Of a stretch of DNA of 64,000 bases, positions 18,349 through 27,741 are shown piece by piece. The notes under the pieces were generated by a model. The model made no database searches. It was not told the DNA's origin and was given only the letters and a program-made list of their open reading frames with translations. The stretch lies in contig JAGTRU010000003.1 of assembly GCA_018261905.1 (NCBI GenBank), positions 62,001 to 126,000 of the forward strand. Reading direction: 5' to 3'. The position numbers were made by a program, and so were the translations under genes. Source of the stretch: Pseudomonadota bacterium (GTDB lineage Bacteria > Pseudomonadota > Gammaproteobacteria > Burkholderiales > Rhodocyclaceae). Every line of letters begins with the position of its first letter. Position 1 is the stretch's first letter.

Positions 18349-18891
18349 ATGCGCCCCATGCAAGAAGAAGATTTCACCGAAAGTACCGGCCGCCCTTCCA
18401 AGACCAAGAAGAAGGAAGCGATGCATGAACTGCAGGATCTCGGCGCTGAACTGGTCGAGCTCTCGGTCGGTCAGCTAAAAAAGATCAAGCTGCCGGAAAA
18501 CATCTACGACGCCGTCCGCGCCTGCCAGAAGATCACCGCGCATGGCGCCCGCCGGCGGCAGCTGCAGTACCTCGGCAAACTCATGCGGAGCACCGAGGAC
18601 GAGCCGATCCGCGCCGGCCTGGCCTTGATACGTGGCGAATCGTCGGCAGAAACCGCCCGCCTGCACCGCCTGGAACGCACCCGCCAGCGCCTGCTCGACG
18701 ACGAGAACACGCTGACCGACATCGCCGCCTCCTGGCCCGGTGCAGATCTTCAGCACCTGCGCCAGTTGCGGCGCAATGCCCTGAAGGAACAGGAAGGCAA
18801 CAAGCCACCGAAAAACTTCCGGGCCATCTTCCAGGTCCTGCAGGAGCTGGATGGCCAGCCCGCCACGCCACCGGAGGAAAGCGATGAATGA
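18349..18891 (+). CDS. darP: Ribosome-associated protein DarP/YjgA
   Basis: 180-residue (177 from the alternative ATG at 18358) DUF615-type factor that helps late 50S subunit maturation. It is strongly charged and helical, with SKTKKKEAMHELQDLGAELV near residue 20 and ARRRQLQYLGKLMR near residue 67, both family hallmarks. The second ATG gives the usual acidic N-terminus. It is divergent from pmbA and overlaps the mog start by 8 bp. Confidence 0.92.
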   Translation: MRPMQEEDFTESTGRPSKTKKKEAMHELQDLGAELVELSVGQLKKIKLPENIYDAVRACQKITAHGARRRQLQYLGKLMRSTEDEPIRAGLALIRGESSAETARLHRLERTRQRLLDDENTLTDIAASWPGADLQHLRQLRRNALKEQEGNKPPKNFRAIFQVLQELDGQPATPPEESDE

Positions 18892-19468
18892 CGAACTCAT
18901 GATCGGCCTGGTCTCGATCAGCGATCGCGCCTCGAGCGGCGTCTATGAAGACAAAGGTATTCCGGCCCTGCAGGAATGGCTGGGCAGCGCCCTGACCACC
19001 CCGTGGCGGTCCGTTACCCGGCTGATTGCCGACGACCAGCCGGGCATCGAAAAGACGCTCATCGAACTGGCCGACGAGCTCGGCTGCCACCTGATCCTGA
19101 CCACCGGCGGCACCGGCCCGGCCCGCCGCGATGTCACGCCGGAAGCGACGCTGGCCGTGGCCGACAAGGAAATGCCCGGCTTCGGCGAGGAAATGCGCCG
19201 CATCAGCCTGAACTTCGTTCCGACCGCCATCCTTTCCCGGCAGGTCGCCGTGATCCGCAAGCAGGCCTTGATCATCAACCTGCCCGGCCAGCCCAAATCG
19301 ATCAAGGAAACGCTGGAAGGCGTGCGCCACGCCGACGGTTCGGTCAGCCACACCGGCATTTTCGCCGCCGTGCCCTACTGCCTCGACTTGATCGGCGGCC
19401 CCTACGCCGAGACCAATGCCTCCGTGATCAAGGCGTTCCGGCCAAAATCGGCCATTCGCCAGGGCTAA
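18884..19468 (+). CDS. mog: Molybdopterin adenylyltransferase
   Basis: Activates molybdopterin by adenylation before molybdate insertion. 194 residues with the MPT-binding loop TTGGTGPARRDVTPEAT near residue 65 and INLPGQPKSIKETL near residue 130. The ATG at 18884 has GGAGGAA 6 bp upstream inside the end of darP, and the two genes overlap by 8 bp. Its presence with moeB shows that the organism makes molybdenum cofactor. Confidence 0.94.
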   Translation: MNDELMIGLVSISDRASSGVYEDKGIPALQEWLGSALTTPWRSVTRLIADDQPGIEKTLIELADELGCHLILTTGGTGPARRDVTPEATLAVADKEMPGFGEEMRRISLNFVPTAILSRQVAVIRKQALIINLPGQPKSIKETLEGVRHADGSVSHTGIFAAVPYCLDLIGGPYAETNASVIKAFRPKSAIRQG

Positions 19469-19471
19469 GTC

Positions 19472-21019
19472 TCAGGCGGCAAGGACTTCCCGGCGGAAAC
19501 GCGCCAATTCGTAATCGAGGTTCTGCTCAAGCAAGGCGAGCGGCGTCAGCAGGAAATGCCGGCCGTCGCGACTGTATTCCATGCTTTCGCGCAGATCGAA
19601 GGAAGCCGGGGGCAAGACCAGCCGGACCTCGTCCGGTGCCCCGCCATCCTCCATCAGCAAGCCCGGAGTAGAGGCCGCCGCGGCATAGCTGGAGACCGTC
19701 CGCACTTTCAACTCGAGCGAGACGACCTGCCGCGACAGGGATTCGATACCGACCCGGGCCTCACTCTCAGTTTCCCGGTGGTAGCGGCGGACGATACCGA
19801 GCAACCAGTTGTCGCCGCCTTCCGGCTGCAGGGCGAGGAGCGTACCGACCCGCAACCACTCGCTGGAAATATTGTCGAGGGCGGCACCAAAACCGCCGCG
19901 ACTGACATTCTCGACCACCCAGCTTTCCATCTGCAGACCGGCCGGACGACCGCCGAAGTCGCCGGAGAAGACCACGAAGGCATTGACCAGTCCGTTCAGC
20001 ACCGCCATCCGGTGCTTGACGTGATGCCGGCCATGTCGGCGTTGCGGCGGGATCGGCGCCAGATAGGCGGCGAGATGACGCAAGACCGGCAGCACGAAAC
20101 GCACCTGGTACTGACCACCCAGATTGATCTCGGCCGGAATATCGCCGCCCCGCTCGAGGTCGTGGAGAATGGCCAGCATCGCCGCATTGGCCGCCCCCGG
20201 CTTGAAAAAGCGTTGCGACGGCGCCGCTTCGGCCGGCATCCGGGCCAGGCGCAAAGGCGGTTGCGGCAGATTGAGATCGACCCAGTAAACGCTGTCCTCC
20301 TGCGCCGTATTGCCGAACACGAAAGACGGCAGGAAATGCGCGATCAAACGTTCGGCCAGTTCGATTTCGGCGGGCAGCAAACTATCCATTGAAGCCGCCT
20401 GAAAAACCATCGCCCTGATGTATTCCTGCTGCGGGCTGGACAAACCGGCCGCCCCCCCGAGGCTTAAGCGTTTGCCGGCCACTCCGGCCGCCTCGGCCAT
20501 GGCCAGGGCGCGCCCCAGGCGCTGCCAGATAGCCCCGGGGGTCGGGCCGTAATGGAATTGTTCCCATTTGAGCACGGCGCGCAGGGCGACGATCAGGCGC
20601 GCCGTCAGCGCCGGCAATTGGGGACGCAGCATTTCGGCGCCACCATCCTTGCCGGCCAGGGCCAGCAGGCAGCGCTCGTAAGCCGCCGCCAGCAAGGTCC
20701 AGAAACCGTAATTGATCGACCACAGCCGTTTTTCGTCGGAGCGACTGAGGCGGGCCGTATGCAGATATTCGCGGGCTAGGCGCTTGAGATGATGCTGGGC
20801 GGCCTCATCGAATTGGCTGGCCGCCTCATAGACCCGATCAAGCGGGCACTCATCGGTCGCCAACAGCGACTCCAGCCAGCCGGCGATTTCATCGAGCGCC
20901 CGGAAGGCGTTGTCGCCCGGCAATTCGGCAAGAATCCGCCGCAAGCCGCGCGGATCGGCCAAGGGGTGATCGGTCTTCTGATTGAGCAGACGACCCAGGC
21001 CTGGCACCTTGCTAAGCAT
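19472..21019 (-). CDS. Conserved protein with PilZ-like C-terminal motifs
   Basis: 515 residues, cytoplasmic, no membrane segment. The first 300 residues are helical and match no domain I recognise. The C-terminal third carries a candidate PilZ signature: RxxxR at 327-331 (RRHGR) and NxSxxG at 371-376 (NVSRGG), followed by hydrophobic beta strands (RVGTLLALQPEG, WLLGIVRRYHRE). Spacing between the motifs is wider than usual, so c-di-GMP binding is a hypothesis. The ATG at 21019 (MLSKVPGLG) is preferred because TCTCCCCC on the plus strand (GGGGGAGA) sits just upstream. Convergent with mog, divergent from thyA. Confidence 0.7.
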   Translation of the reverse strand: MLSKVPGLGRLLNQKTDHPLADPRGLRRILAELPGDNAFRALDEIAGWLESLLATDECPLDRVYEAASQFDEAAQHHLKRLAREYLHTARLSRSDEKRLWSINYGFWTLLAAAYERCLLALAGKDGGAEMLRPQLPALTARLIVALRAVLKWEQFHYGPTPGAIWQRLGRALAMAEAAGVAGKRLSLGGAAGLSSPQQEYIRAMVFQAASMDSLLPAEIELAERLIAHFLPSFVFGNTAQEDSVYWVDLNLPQPPLRLARMPAEAAPSQRFFKPGAANAAMLAILHDLERGGDIPAEINLGGQYQVRFVLPVLRHLAAYLAPIPPQRRHGRHHVKHRMAVLNGLVNAFVVFSGDFGGRPAGLQMESWVVENVSRGGFGAALDNISSEWLRVGTLLALQPEGGDNWLLGIVRRYHRETESEARVGIESLSRQVVSLELKVRTVSSYAAAASTPGLLMEDGGAPDEVRLVLPPASFDLRESMEYSRDGRHFLLTPLALLEQNLDYELARFRREVLAA

Positions 21020-21190
21020 ATCTCCCCCATTCCCAGCAAAACAAAGCAAAATTTTAGCCGCAGACGTCGGGTCCGGGGACAATTACTTTTGCCCCCGCCC
21101 AGGCGGACTACTCGCCCGGCGCAAAATACCGAAGGGCGCGGCAAGCATGTAAAATCCCCCAATCATTTTTGCCCCGACCACTGAGTCCCC

Positions 21191-21985
21191 ATGCAGCAAT
21201 ATCTCGACTTGATGCACCATGTCCTGGAAAACGGATACGACAAGGCCGACCGCACCGGCACCGGCACCCGTTCCGTCTTCGGCTGGCAGATGCGTTTCGA
21301 TCTGGCACGGGGCTTCCCGATGCTGACCACCAAAAAACTGCATCTGAAATCCATCGTCCATGAATTGCTGTGGTTTCTCCAGGGCGACACCAATATCGCT
21401 TACCTGAAGGCCAACGGTGTCCGCATCTGGGACGAATGGGCCGACCAAAATGGCGACCTCGGCCCGGTCTACGGCAAGCAGTGGCGGCGCTGGGAAACCC
21501 CCGACGGTCGCCTAATCGACCAGATCGCCCATTTGGTGCACAGTCTGAAAAACAACCCGGATTCGCGCCGCCACATCGTTTCCGCCTGGAATCCGGGCGA
21601 CGTCGACAGCATGGCCCTGCCGCCCTGCCATTGCCTGTTCCAGTTCTACGTCGCCGGCGGCAAGCTGTCCTGCCAGCTATACCAGCGCAGCGCCGACATC
21701 TTTCTCGGCGTGCCCTTCAATATTGCCTCCTATGCACTATTGACGCTGATGCTGGCCCAGGTCTGCGGCTATCAGCCGGGCGAGTTCATTCATACCTTCG
21801 GCGACGCCCATATTTATTCCAACCATTTCGCCCAGGCCGAATTGCAACTGGCCCGCGAACCGCGCGCCCTGCCCGAGCTGTGGCTCAACCCCCAGGTCAA
21901 CGACTTGTTCGCCTTCCGCTTCGAGGATTTCCGCCTCGACGGCTACGATCCCCACCCCCATATCGCGGCAGCAGTGGCGGTGTGA
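21191..21985 (+). CDS. thyA: Thymidylate synthase
   Basis: Converts dUMP to dTMP using methylene-tetrahydrofolate, producing dihydrofolate. 264 residues, the E. coli-type length, with the nucleophile in [12 protein letters not shown] near residue 146, [11 protein letters not shown] near residue 21 and GDAHIYSNH near residue 205. It is followed 2 bp later by pgi and then folA; folA recycles the dihydrofolate made here. Confidence 0.97.
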   Translation: MQQYLDLMHHVLENGYDKADRTGTGTRSVFGWQMRFDLARGFPMLTTKKLHLKSIVHELLWFLQGDTNIAYLKANGVRIWDEWADQNGDLGPVYGKQWRRWETPDGRLIDQIAHLVHSLKNNPDSRRHIVSAWNPGDVDSMALPPCHCLFQFYVAGGKLSCQLYQRSADIFLGVPFNIASYALLTLMLAQVCGYQPGEFIHTFGDAHIYSNHFAQAELQLAREPRALPELWLNPQVNDLFAFRFEDFRLDGYDPHPHIAAAVAV

Positions 21986-21987
21986 GC

Positions 21988-23583
21988 ATGAACCGCTGGC
22001 TCACCGAATCTCCTGCCTGGCGGGCCCTTGAGACCCACGCCGAAGAACTGCGCGAGCAGCATCTCCGCGAACTATTCGCCAGCGAACCGGCCCGTTTTGA
22101 CGACCTTTCCTGCCGCCATGGCGAACTGCTGATCGATTACTCGAAACAGCGGGTCACCCGGCAAACCATGCAATTGTTGCAGCAACTGGCCGAACAGGCC
22201 GACATTGCCGGGTGGATGACCCGCATGCGGGCCGGCGAGGCGATCAATCACACCGAAAACCGCGCCGTTCGGCACTGCGCGCTGCGCGCCGGCGAGGCCG
22301 CACCGCCCGAAGTAAAAAGTGTGCTGGCCCGCATGGCCGCCTTCTGCGAAGGCGTCCATAACGGTCAGTGGCGCGGCTACAGTGGCGAACGGATCAGCGA
22401 CGTGGTCAATCTCGGCATCGGCGGCTCCGATCTCGGCCCCCATATGGCGGTGCAGGCGCTGGCCGCCTGCCAGCAACCGGACATTCGCGTCCATTTCGTC
22501 TCCAACCTCGATGGCGCCGACCTGGCCAGCACCCTGGCCAGACTCAGCGCGCGGCGCACGCTGTTCATCGTCGCCAGCAAGACCTTCACGACGCTGGAAA
22601 CCATCACCAACGCCCGCACCGCCCGCGCCTGGCTACTCGCCGCCTGCGGCGACGAATCGGCGGTGGCCCGGCACTTCGTCGCCGCCTCGACCAATCTACA
22701 GGCCACCGGCGAGTTCGGCATCGCTCCGGAAAACGTCTTCGAATTCCGCGACTGGGTCGGCGGCCGGTTTTCGCTGTGGTCGGCGATCGGCCTGCCCATC
22801 GCACTGGCCGTCGGCTTTCGCAATTTCGAACAATTGCTGGCCGGGGCTCGCGACATGGACGAGCATTTCTTTACCGCCCCCGCCCACAGCAACCTGCCGA
22901 TCACCCTGGCCCTCCTCGCCCTGTGGAACACCAATTTCCTCAAGGCGCATAGTCACGGCGTTTTCCCCTACAGCCAGTCGCTCGCCCTGCTGCCGGCCCA
23001 CCTGCAGCAACTGGAAATGGAAAGCAACGGCAAACATGTCGATCGCCAGGGCCTGCCCATCGACATCGCCACCGCCCCCATCCTCTGGGGCACCGCCGGC
23101 ACCAACGGCCAGCACTCCTTCTTCCAGTTGCTGCACCAGGGCAGTGAATTGGTGGCCTGCGACTTCATCGCCCTCGGCAAAGCCGACTTCCCGCTCCCCG
23201 GCCACCATAGCGGCCTGCTCGCCAATTGCCTGGCGCAATCCTCGGCCCTCGCCTTCGGGCAGACCGAAGCGGAGGCGCGCCAGGCCGGCATTGCCGAAAC
23301 GCTGCTGCCTTACCGTACCTTCCCCGGCAACCAGCCGTCCTCCACCATCGTCCTGCCCGAACTGACGCCCTTCACCCTCGGCCAGTTAATTGCCCTTTAC
23401 GAACACAAGGTGTTCTGCCTCGGCGTGCTGTGGAACCTCAATTCTTTCGACCAATGGGGCGTCGAACTCGGCAAACAACTGGCCAGTCGCCTTGCTCCCT
23501 GTCTCCGGGGCGAAGCGCCGAGCGATGCACTGGACAGCTCGACGCGCGGCCTGATCGAACATCTGCGGCAATTCCGGAACTGA
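21988..23583 (+). CDS. pgi: Glucose-6-phosphate isomerase
   Basis: Interconverts glucose 6-phosphate and fructose 6-phosphate. 531 residues with the sugar-phosphate-binding segment LGIGGSDLGPHMA near residue 140, SKTFTTLETITNA near residue 195, the active-site glutamate region GTAGTNGQHSFFQLLHQG near residue 370 and the late lysine GVELGKQLA near residue 490. The ATG at 21988 lies 2 bp after the thyA stop; an overlapping GTG at 21982 is possible. Its place between thyA and folA is unusual, because those two are normally adjacent. Confidence 0.95.
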   Translation: MNRWLTESPAWRALETHAEELREQHLRELFASEPARFDDLSCRHGELLIDYSKQRVTRQTMQLLQQLAEQADIAGWMTRMRAGEAINHTENRAVRHCALRAGEAAPPEVKSVLARMAAFCEGVHNGQWRGYSGERISDVVNLGIGGSDLGPHMAVQALAACQQPDIRVHFVSNLDGADLASTLARLSARRTLFIVASKTFTTLETITNARTARAWLLAACGDESAVARHFVAASTNLQATGEFGIAPENVFEFRDWVGGRFSLWSAIGLPIALAVGFRNFEQLLAGARDMDEHFFTAPAHSNLPITLALLALWNTNFLKAHSHGVFPYSQSLALLPAHLQQLEMESNGKHVDRQGLPIDIATAPILWGTAGTNGQHSFFQLLHQGSELVACDFIALGKADFPLPGHHSGLLANCLAQSSALAFGQTEAEARQAGIAETLLPYRTFPGNQPSSTIVLPELTPFTLGQLIALYEHKVFCLGVLWNLNSFDQWGVELGKQLASRLAPCLRGEAPSDALDSSTRGLIEHLRQFRN

Positions 23584-23588
23584 ACAGC

Positions 23589-24080
23589 ATGTCTGAAATC
23601 GTCATCATCGTCGCCGTCGCCCAGAACCGGGTGATCGGCCGCGACAACCAGTTGATCTGGAACATCCCCGAAGACATGGCCCATTTCAAGGCCCTGACCG
23701 CCGGCCACACGGTACTTATGGGCCGCAAGACCTGGGAATCGTTGCCGCCACGCTTCCGCCCGCTGCCCGGCCGGCGCAATATCGTCATCAGCCGCCAGGC
23801 CGACTACGCCGCCCCCGGCGCCGAACTGGCCAATTCGCTGGCAGACGGCCTGGCGCTGGCCGCCGCCGACCCAACCGTCTTCATCATCGGCGGCGCCGAC
23901 ATCTACCGGCAGGCCCTGCCGCTGGCCGACCGCCTGGAAATCACCGAAGTCGAACTGAGCCCCGAGGGCGATAGCTGGTTCCCGGAAATTCCGCCTGCCG
24001 AGTGGCAGGAAATGGCAAAAAAAACCCCGCCCACGCCGAGCGGGACGGGATTTTCCTTTATTACCTACCACCGCCGGTAG
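23589..24080 (+). CDS. folA: Dihydrofolate reductase
   Basis: Reduces dihydrofolate to tetrahydrofolate with NADPH. 163 residues with AVAQNRVIGRDNQLIWNIPE near the start, LMGRKTWESLP near residue 40 and FIIGGADIYRQALP near residue 98. The start follows pgi by 5 bp. The last 22 codons include a run of eight A and a G/C hairpin that also works as a terminator for the decarboxylase on the other strand, and the C-terminus (KKTPPTPSGTGFSF) is correspondingly odd. Confidence 0.95.
   Translation: MSEIVIIVAVAQNRVIGRDNQLIWNIPEDMAHFKALTAGHTVLMGRKTWESLPPRFRPLPGRRNIVISRQADYAAPGAELANSLADGLALAAADPTVFIIGGADIYRQALPLADRLEITEVELSPEGDSWFPEIPPAEWQEMAKKTPPTPSGTGFSFITYHRR
24017..24045 (-). terminator. Terminator of the decarboxylase gene, inside the folA 3' end
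   Basis: On the minus strand CCCGC, a TCGGCGTGG loop, GCGGG and then G plus eight T. It lies about 40 bp past the decarboxylase stop and within folA coding sequence. Confidence 0.6.
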
Positions 24081-24086
24081 CCGCTT

Positions 24087-26312
24087 CTAAAGCACGCAAT
24101 CGACGTAGTAGCGCCCATCCTTGCCCTTGACCAAGCCATGCACGTCGGTCTCAAAACCGGGGAAGGCGGCGTTGAATTCGCGGGCAAATTTCAGGTAGTT
24201 GCAAATCGTCGCGTTGAAGCGTTCGCCCGGGATCAGCAGCGGAATGCCCGGCGGGTAGGGGGTCAGCAGCACCGCCGTGACGCGGCCTTCGAGTTCGTCG
24301 ACGGGCACGCGCTCGATGTCGCGGTGGGCCATCTTGGCGAAGGCGTCGGCCGGGCGCATGGCCGGGACCATGTCCGAGAGGTACATCTCGGTGGTCAGGC
24401 GGGCCACGTCATTTTCCTTGTACACCGCGTGGATCTGCTTGCACAGGTCCTTGAGGCCGATGCGCTCGTAGCGCGGGTTCTTCTGCACGAACTCGGGCAA
24501 CACCTTCCACAACGGCTGGTTCTTGTCGTAATCGTCCTTGAACTGCTGCAGCGCGGTGACCAGCGTGTTCCAGCGGCCCTTGGTGATGCCGATGGTGAAC
24601 ATGATGAAGAAGCTGTACAGGCCACACTTCTCGACGATAACGCCGTGCTCGGCGAGGTACTTGGTGACGATGGCGGCGGGGATGCCGCGCTCGGCGAATT
24701 CGCCGTCCACGTTGAGGCCCGGGGTGATGATGGTGGCCTTGATCGGGTCGAGCATGTTGAAGCCGTCGGCCAGGTTGCTGAAGCCGTGCCAGCGTTCGCC
24801 GGGCTTCAACATCCAGGCGTCGCGTTCCTCGATGCCTTCTTCGGAGAGGTCGTCCGGCCCCCAGACCTTGAACCACCAGTCGGCGCCCCATTCTTCATCG
24901 ACCTTACGCATGGCGCGACGAAAATCGAGGGCTTCGGCGATCGATTCCTCGACCAGCGCCGTGCCGGCCGGCTCTTCCATCATCGCTGCGGCAACATCGC
25001 AGGAGGCGATGATCGAGTATTGCGGCGAAGTCGAGGTGTGCATCAGGTAAGCCTCGTTGAAGATGTCGCGGTCGAGTTTCTGGTTCTCGGCGTCCTGGAC
25101 CAGGATTTGCGAGGCCTGGGAAAGGCCGGCGAGCAGCTTGTGCGTCGATTGCGTCGAGAAGATCATCGACTCCTTGCAGCGCGGGCGGTCGGCGCCGATG
25201 GCGTGGTAATCGCCGTAGAAATCGTGGAAGGCGGCGTGCGGCAGCCAGGCTTCGTCGAAGTGCAGGGTGTCGATCTTGCCGTCCAGTTCCTGCTTGATGT
25301 CCTCAACGTTGTAGAGGATGCCGTCGTAGGTCGACTGGGTGATGGTCAGGACGCGCGGCTTGGCCGTCTTGTCAGTGATGAACGGATTGGCGGCAATCTT
25401 TTTCTGGATGTTTTCCCAGAGGAATTCGCTCTTCGGGATCGGCCCGATGATGCCGAAATTGTTGCGCGTCGGCATCAGGAAGACGGGGATCGCCCCGGTC
25501 ATCATGATCGCGTGCAGGATGGACTTGTGGCAGTTGCGGTCGACGACGACGATGTCGCCCGGCGCCACGGTCGAGTGCCAGACGATCTTGTTCGACGTCG
25601 AAGTGCCGTTGGTAACGAAATACAGGTGATCGGAATTGAAGATGCGCGCCGCATTGCGCTCGGAAGCGGCGACCGGGCCGGTGTGGTCGAGCAACTGACC
25701 GAGTTCTTCAACCGCATTGCACACGTCGGCACGCAGCATGTTCTCCCCAAAGAACTGGTGGAACATCTGGCCGACCGGGCTCTTCAGGAAGGCGACGCCG
25801 CCCGAGTGGCCGGGGCAATGCCAGGAATAGGAACCGTCCGCGGCGTAATGGACCAGGGCGCGGAAAAATGGCGGCGGCAGCGAATTGAGGTAGGCATTGG
25901 CTTCGCGCTTGACATTGCGGGCAATGAATTCCGGCGTGTCCTCGAACATGTGGATGAAGCCGTGCAGCTCGCGCAGCACGTCGTTCGGGATATGCCGGCT
26001 GGTGCGCGTTTCGCCGTGCAGGAAGATCGGGATCTCGGCATTGCGGTTGCGGATTTCCTTGACGAAGGCACGCAGCTCGGCCAGCGTTTCTTCCGGCTCC
26101 ATGGCCAGTTCCTCGTCGTCGATCGACAGGATGAAGGCCGAGGCGCGGCTCTGCTGCTGGGCAAACGAGGTCAGATCGCCGTAGCTGGTGACGCCGAGCA
26201 CTTCCAGGCCTTCCTTCTCGATGGCTTCGGCGAGCGCCCGGATGCCGAGACCGGAGGTGTTCTCCGAGCGGAAGTCTTCGTCGATGATGATGACGGGAAA
26301 GTGGAAGCGCAT
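24087..26312 (-). CDS. Arginine/lysine/ornithine decarboxylase (fold type I, PLP)
   Basis: 741-residue decarboxylase with an N-terminal receiver-like wing domain (1-130), a PLP-binding core with the Schiff-base lysine in STQSTHKLLAGLSQ near residue 385, the PLP-stacking region WHCPGHSGGVAF near residue 165 and a C-terminal domain (LLTPYPPGIPLLIPGE near residue 690). The family includes the acid-stress enzymes AdiA, CadA and SpeF; sequence alone does not tell me which amino acid is used. No cognate antiporter (AdiC, CadB, PotE) is adjacent, which favours a biosynthetic polyamine role. Its terminator lies in folA. Confidence 0.9.
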   Translation of the reverse strand: MRFHFPVIIIDEDFRSENTSGLGIRALAEAIEKEGLEVLGVTSYGDLTSFAQQQSRASAFILSIDDEELAMEPEETLAELRAFVKEIRNRNAEIPIFLHGETRTSRHIPNDVLRELHGFIHMFEDTPEFIARNVKREANAYLNSLPPPFFRALVHYAADGSYSWHCPGHSGGVAFLKSPVGQMFHQFFGENMLRADVCNAVEELGQLLDHTGPVAASERNAARIFNSDHLYFVTNGTSTSNKIVWHSTVAPGDIVVVDRNCHKSILHAIMMTGAIPVFLMPTRNNFGIIGPIPKSEFLWENIQKKIAANPFITDKTAKPRVLTITQSTYDGILYNVEDIKQELDGKIDTLHFDEAWLPHAAFHDFYGDYHAIGADRPRCKESMIFSTQSTHKLLAGLSQASQILVQDAENQKLDRDIFNEAYLMHTSTSPQYSIIASCDVAAAMMEEPAGTALVEESIAEALDFRRAMRKVDEEWGADWWFKVWGPDDLSEEGIEERDAWMLKPGERWHGFSNLADGFNMLDPIKATIITPGLNVDGEFAERGIPAAIVTKYLAEHGVIVEKCGLYSFFIMFTIGITKGRWNTLVTALQQFKDDYDKNQPLWKVLPEFVQKNPRYERIGLKDLCKQIHAVYKENDVARLTTEMYLSDMVPAMRPADAFAKMAHRDIERVPVDELEGRVTAVLLTPYPPGIPLLIPGERFNATICNYLKFAREFNAAFPGFETDVHGLVKGKDGRYYVDCVL

Positions 26313-26396
26313 TGTGTTTCCTTGAAAAGCGGCGACCCGCCGCAGCGGGTCACAGAATAAGACGGTTTTGTTACGACTTTACGAAAAGGCGCGGCG

Positions 26397-26963
26397 TCAG
26401 ATTTTCGGCAGGGTAACGCCTTCCTGCCCTTGATACTTGCCGCCCCGGTCCTTGTACGACGTCTCGCAGACTTCGTCAGCCTCGAAGAACAGGACCTGGG
26501 CACAACCTTCGCCGGCGTAGATCTTGGCCGGCAGCGGCGTGGTATTGGAGAATTCGAGGGTGACGTGCCCCTCCCACTCGGGCTCGAAGGGCGTCACATT
26601 GACGATGATGCCGCAGCGGGCGTAGGTCGATTTGCCGAGACAGATGGTCAGCACCGAGCGCGGAATGCGGAAATATTCCATGGTCCTGGCCAGCGCGAAG
26701 GAATTCGGCGGAATGATGCAGACATCGGACTCGATTTCGACAAAGGACTTGGGATCGAAATTCTTGGGATCGACGACGGTCGAGTTGATATTGGTGAACA
26801 CCTTGAATTCGCGGGCGCAGCGAATATCGTAGCCGTAGCTCGAAGTGCCGTAGGAGACGATCTTCTGGCCATTGGCCTCGCGCACGAGGTCCGGCGAAAA
26901 CGGCTCGATCATGCCGTGCTCAGCCGCCATGCGGCGTATCCATTTATCTGATTTGATGGTCAT
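26397..26963 (-). CDS. dcd: dCTP deaminase
   Basis: Deaminates dCTP to dUTP, feeding dUMP to thymidylate synthase. 188 residues, starting [13 protein letters not shown] at ATG 26963; the frame extends 7 codons further without need. Family segments: [15 protein letters not shown] near residue 45 and [18 protein letters not shown] near residue 115, holding the catalytic glutamate. It follows the apbC/small-protein group on the same strand, an association usual in betaproteobacteria. Confidence 0.95.
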   Translation of the reverse strand: MTIKSDKWIRRMAAEHGMIEPFSPDLVREANGQKIVSYGTSSYGYDIRCAREFKVFTNINSTVVDPKNFDPKSFVEIESDVCIIPPNSFALARTMEYFRIPRSVLTICLGKSTYARCGIIVNVTPFEPEWEGHVTLEFSNTTPLPAKIYAGEGCAQVLFFEADEVCETSYKDRGGKYQGQEGVTLPKI

Positions 26964-27064
26964 TTTTTCTCGTCCGCGCTGCAAAAGGCAGGATTTTATT
27001 ACAGGGTGCAGCCAACCGGTGACGAATACACGCGATTGCGCACATTATTTACACAAACGCCCCC

Positions 27065-27397
27065 TCAGCCGCGCCCCCCGGCCTCCGCCCAGAGGGCGCG
27101 GGCAAATGCCTTCCAGGCCTCGCCGCCATGACTCTCGATGCCCTGCTCGGCGCTTTCTTCCATGGTCCGGAGCATGATGCCGGCCAGCCCGAAAAGCTCC
27201 AGCTTGGCCAGGGCCCGATGATCGAGCGGCGCCTCGACAGCGATTTTCAGATCGGCTGCAACGTGGCTGAGCGCCTCGCGGGCCAGCGCCCTGACCTGGA
27301 CTTCATCCTGCCAGTCGATACCGAGGGCGATACCCTTGCGCACGATCTCAAGTTCGATTTCATCGGTATTCCTGGCGTAGTTTTCAAAACCGCTCAT
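27065..27397 (-). CDS. Small conserved helical protein of unknown function
   Basis: 110 residues, acidic, all-helical in appearance, without signal peptide, membrane segment or cysteine. ATG 27397 (MSGFENYARNTDEIELEIV) is chosen; the frame extends 27 codons upstream over the adjacent pseudogene. It sits between dcd and the pseudogene on the apbC strand. I do not recognise a family, but codon use is like that of its neighbours and the reading is protein-like. Confidence 0.65.
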   Translation of the reverse strand: MSGFENYARNTDEIELEIVRKGIALGIDWQDEVQVRALAREALSHVAADLKIAVEAPLDHRALAKLELFGLAGIMLRTMEESAEQGIESHGGEAWKAFARALWAEAGGRG

Positions 27398-27407
27398 CGC
27401 CTGTCGC

Positions 27408-27724
27408 CTAGTTGAAGGGAATCGCCAGGATGGCCTTGACCACCCACCGATCCTCGGCATTGGTAAAACCGCGGCCAATCCCCAAATTCAGATCAAGCCC
27501 CCGGCGAGCCATATCGAGCACACCATAGATATAGTGCGACCGTTCGCGGGCCGGCAGCATGTCGGTCAACGGCCCGTATTCCCATAGTACTCCAGGCCGA
27601 ATTCGCCCGGCTCGTCGATTTCCTGGGTATACACCTGGATTTCGTCGGGGGCGGCCTGCGCCTGGCAGGCCGCCGCGGCGAGCAGAGCAATCGCCAACTG
27701 CTTGGTCAGCCCCCTAACTCGCAT
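27408..27724 (-). pseudogene. Internally deleted, frameshifted secreted-protein pseudogene
   Basis: The reverse strand opens at ATG 27724 with a signal peptide (MRVRGLTKQLAIALLAAAA) and a mature start DEIQVYTQEIDEPGEFGLE. The frame then hits a stop at 27566. A +1 shift at about 27590 gives a well-formed tail: WEYGPLTDMLPARERSHYIY, GVLDMARRGLDLNLGIGRGF, ending WVVKAILAIPFN at stop 27408. The start and end resemble a roughly 270-residue secreted betaproteobacterial protein of unknown function whose middle is missing. It lies 17 bp after the apbC stop. Confidence 0.65.
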
Positions 27725-27741
27725 AGCCCCCGCGCCGAAAA

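Noticed and set aside
24138..26360. 740-codon open frame opposite the decarboxylase
   Set aside because: It is an antisense frame produced by GC-rich third positions; the minus strand encodes a complete, recognisable PLP decarboxylase.
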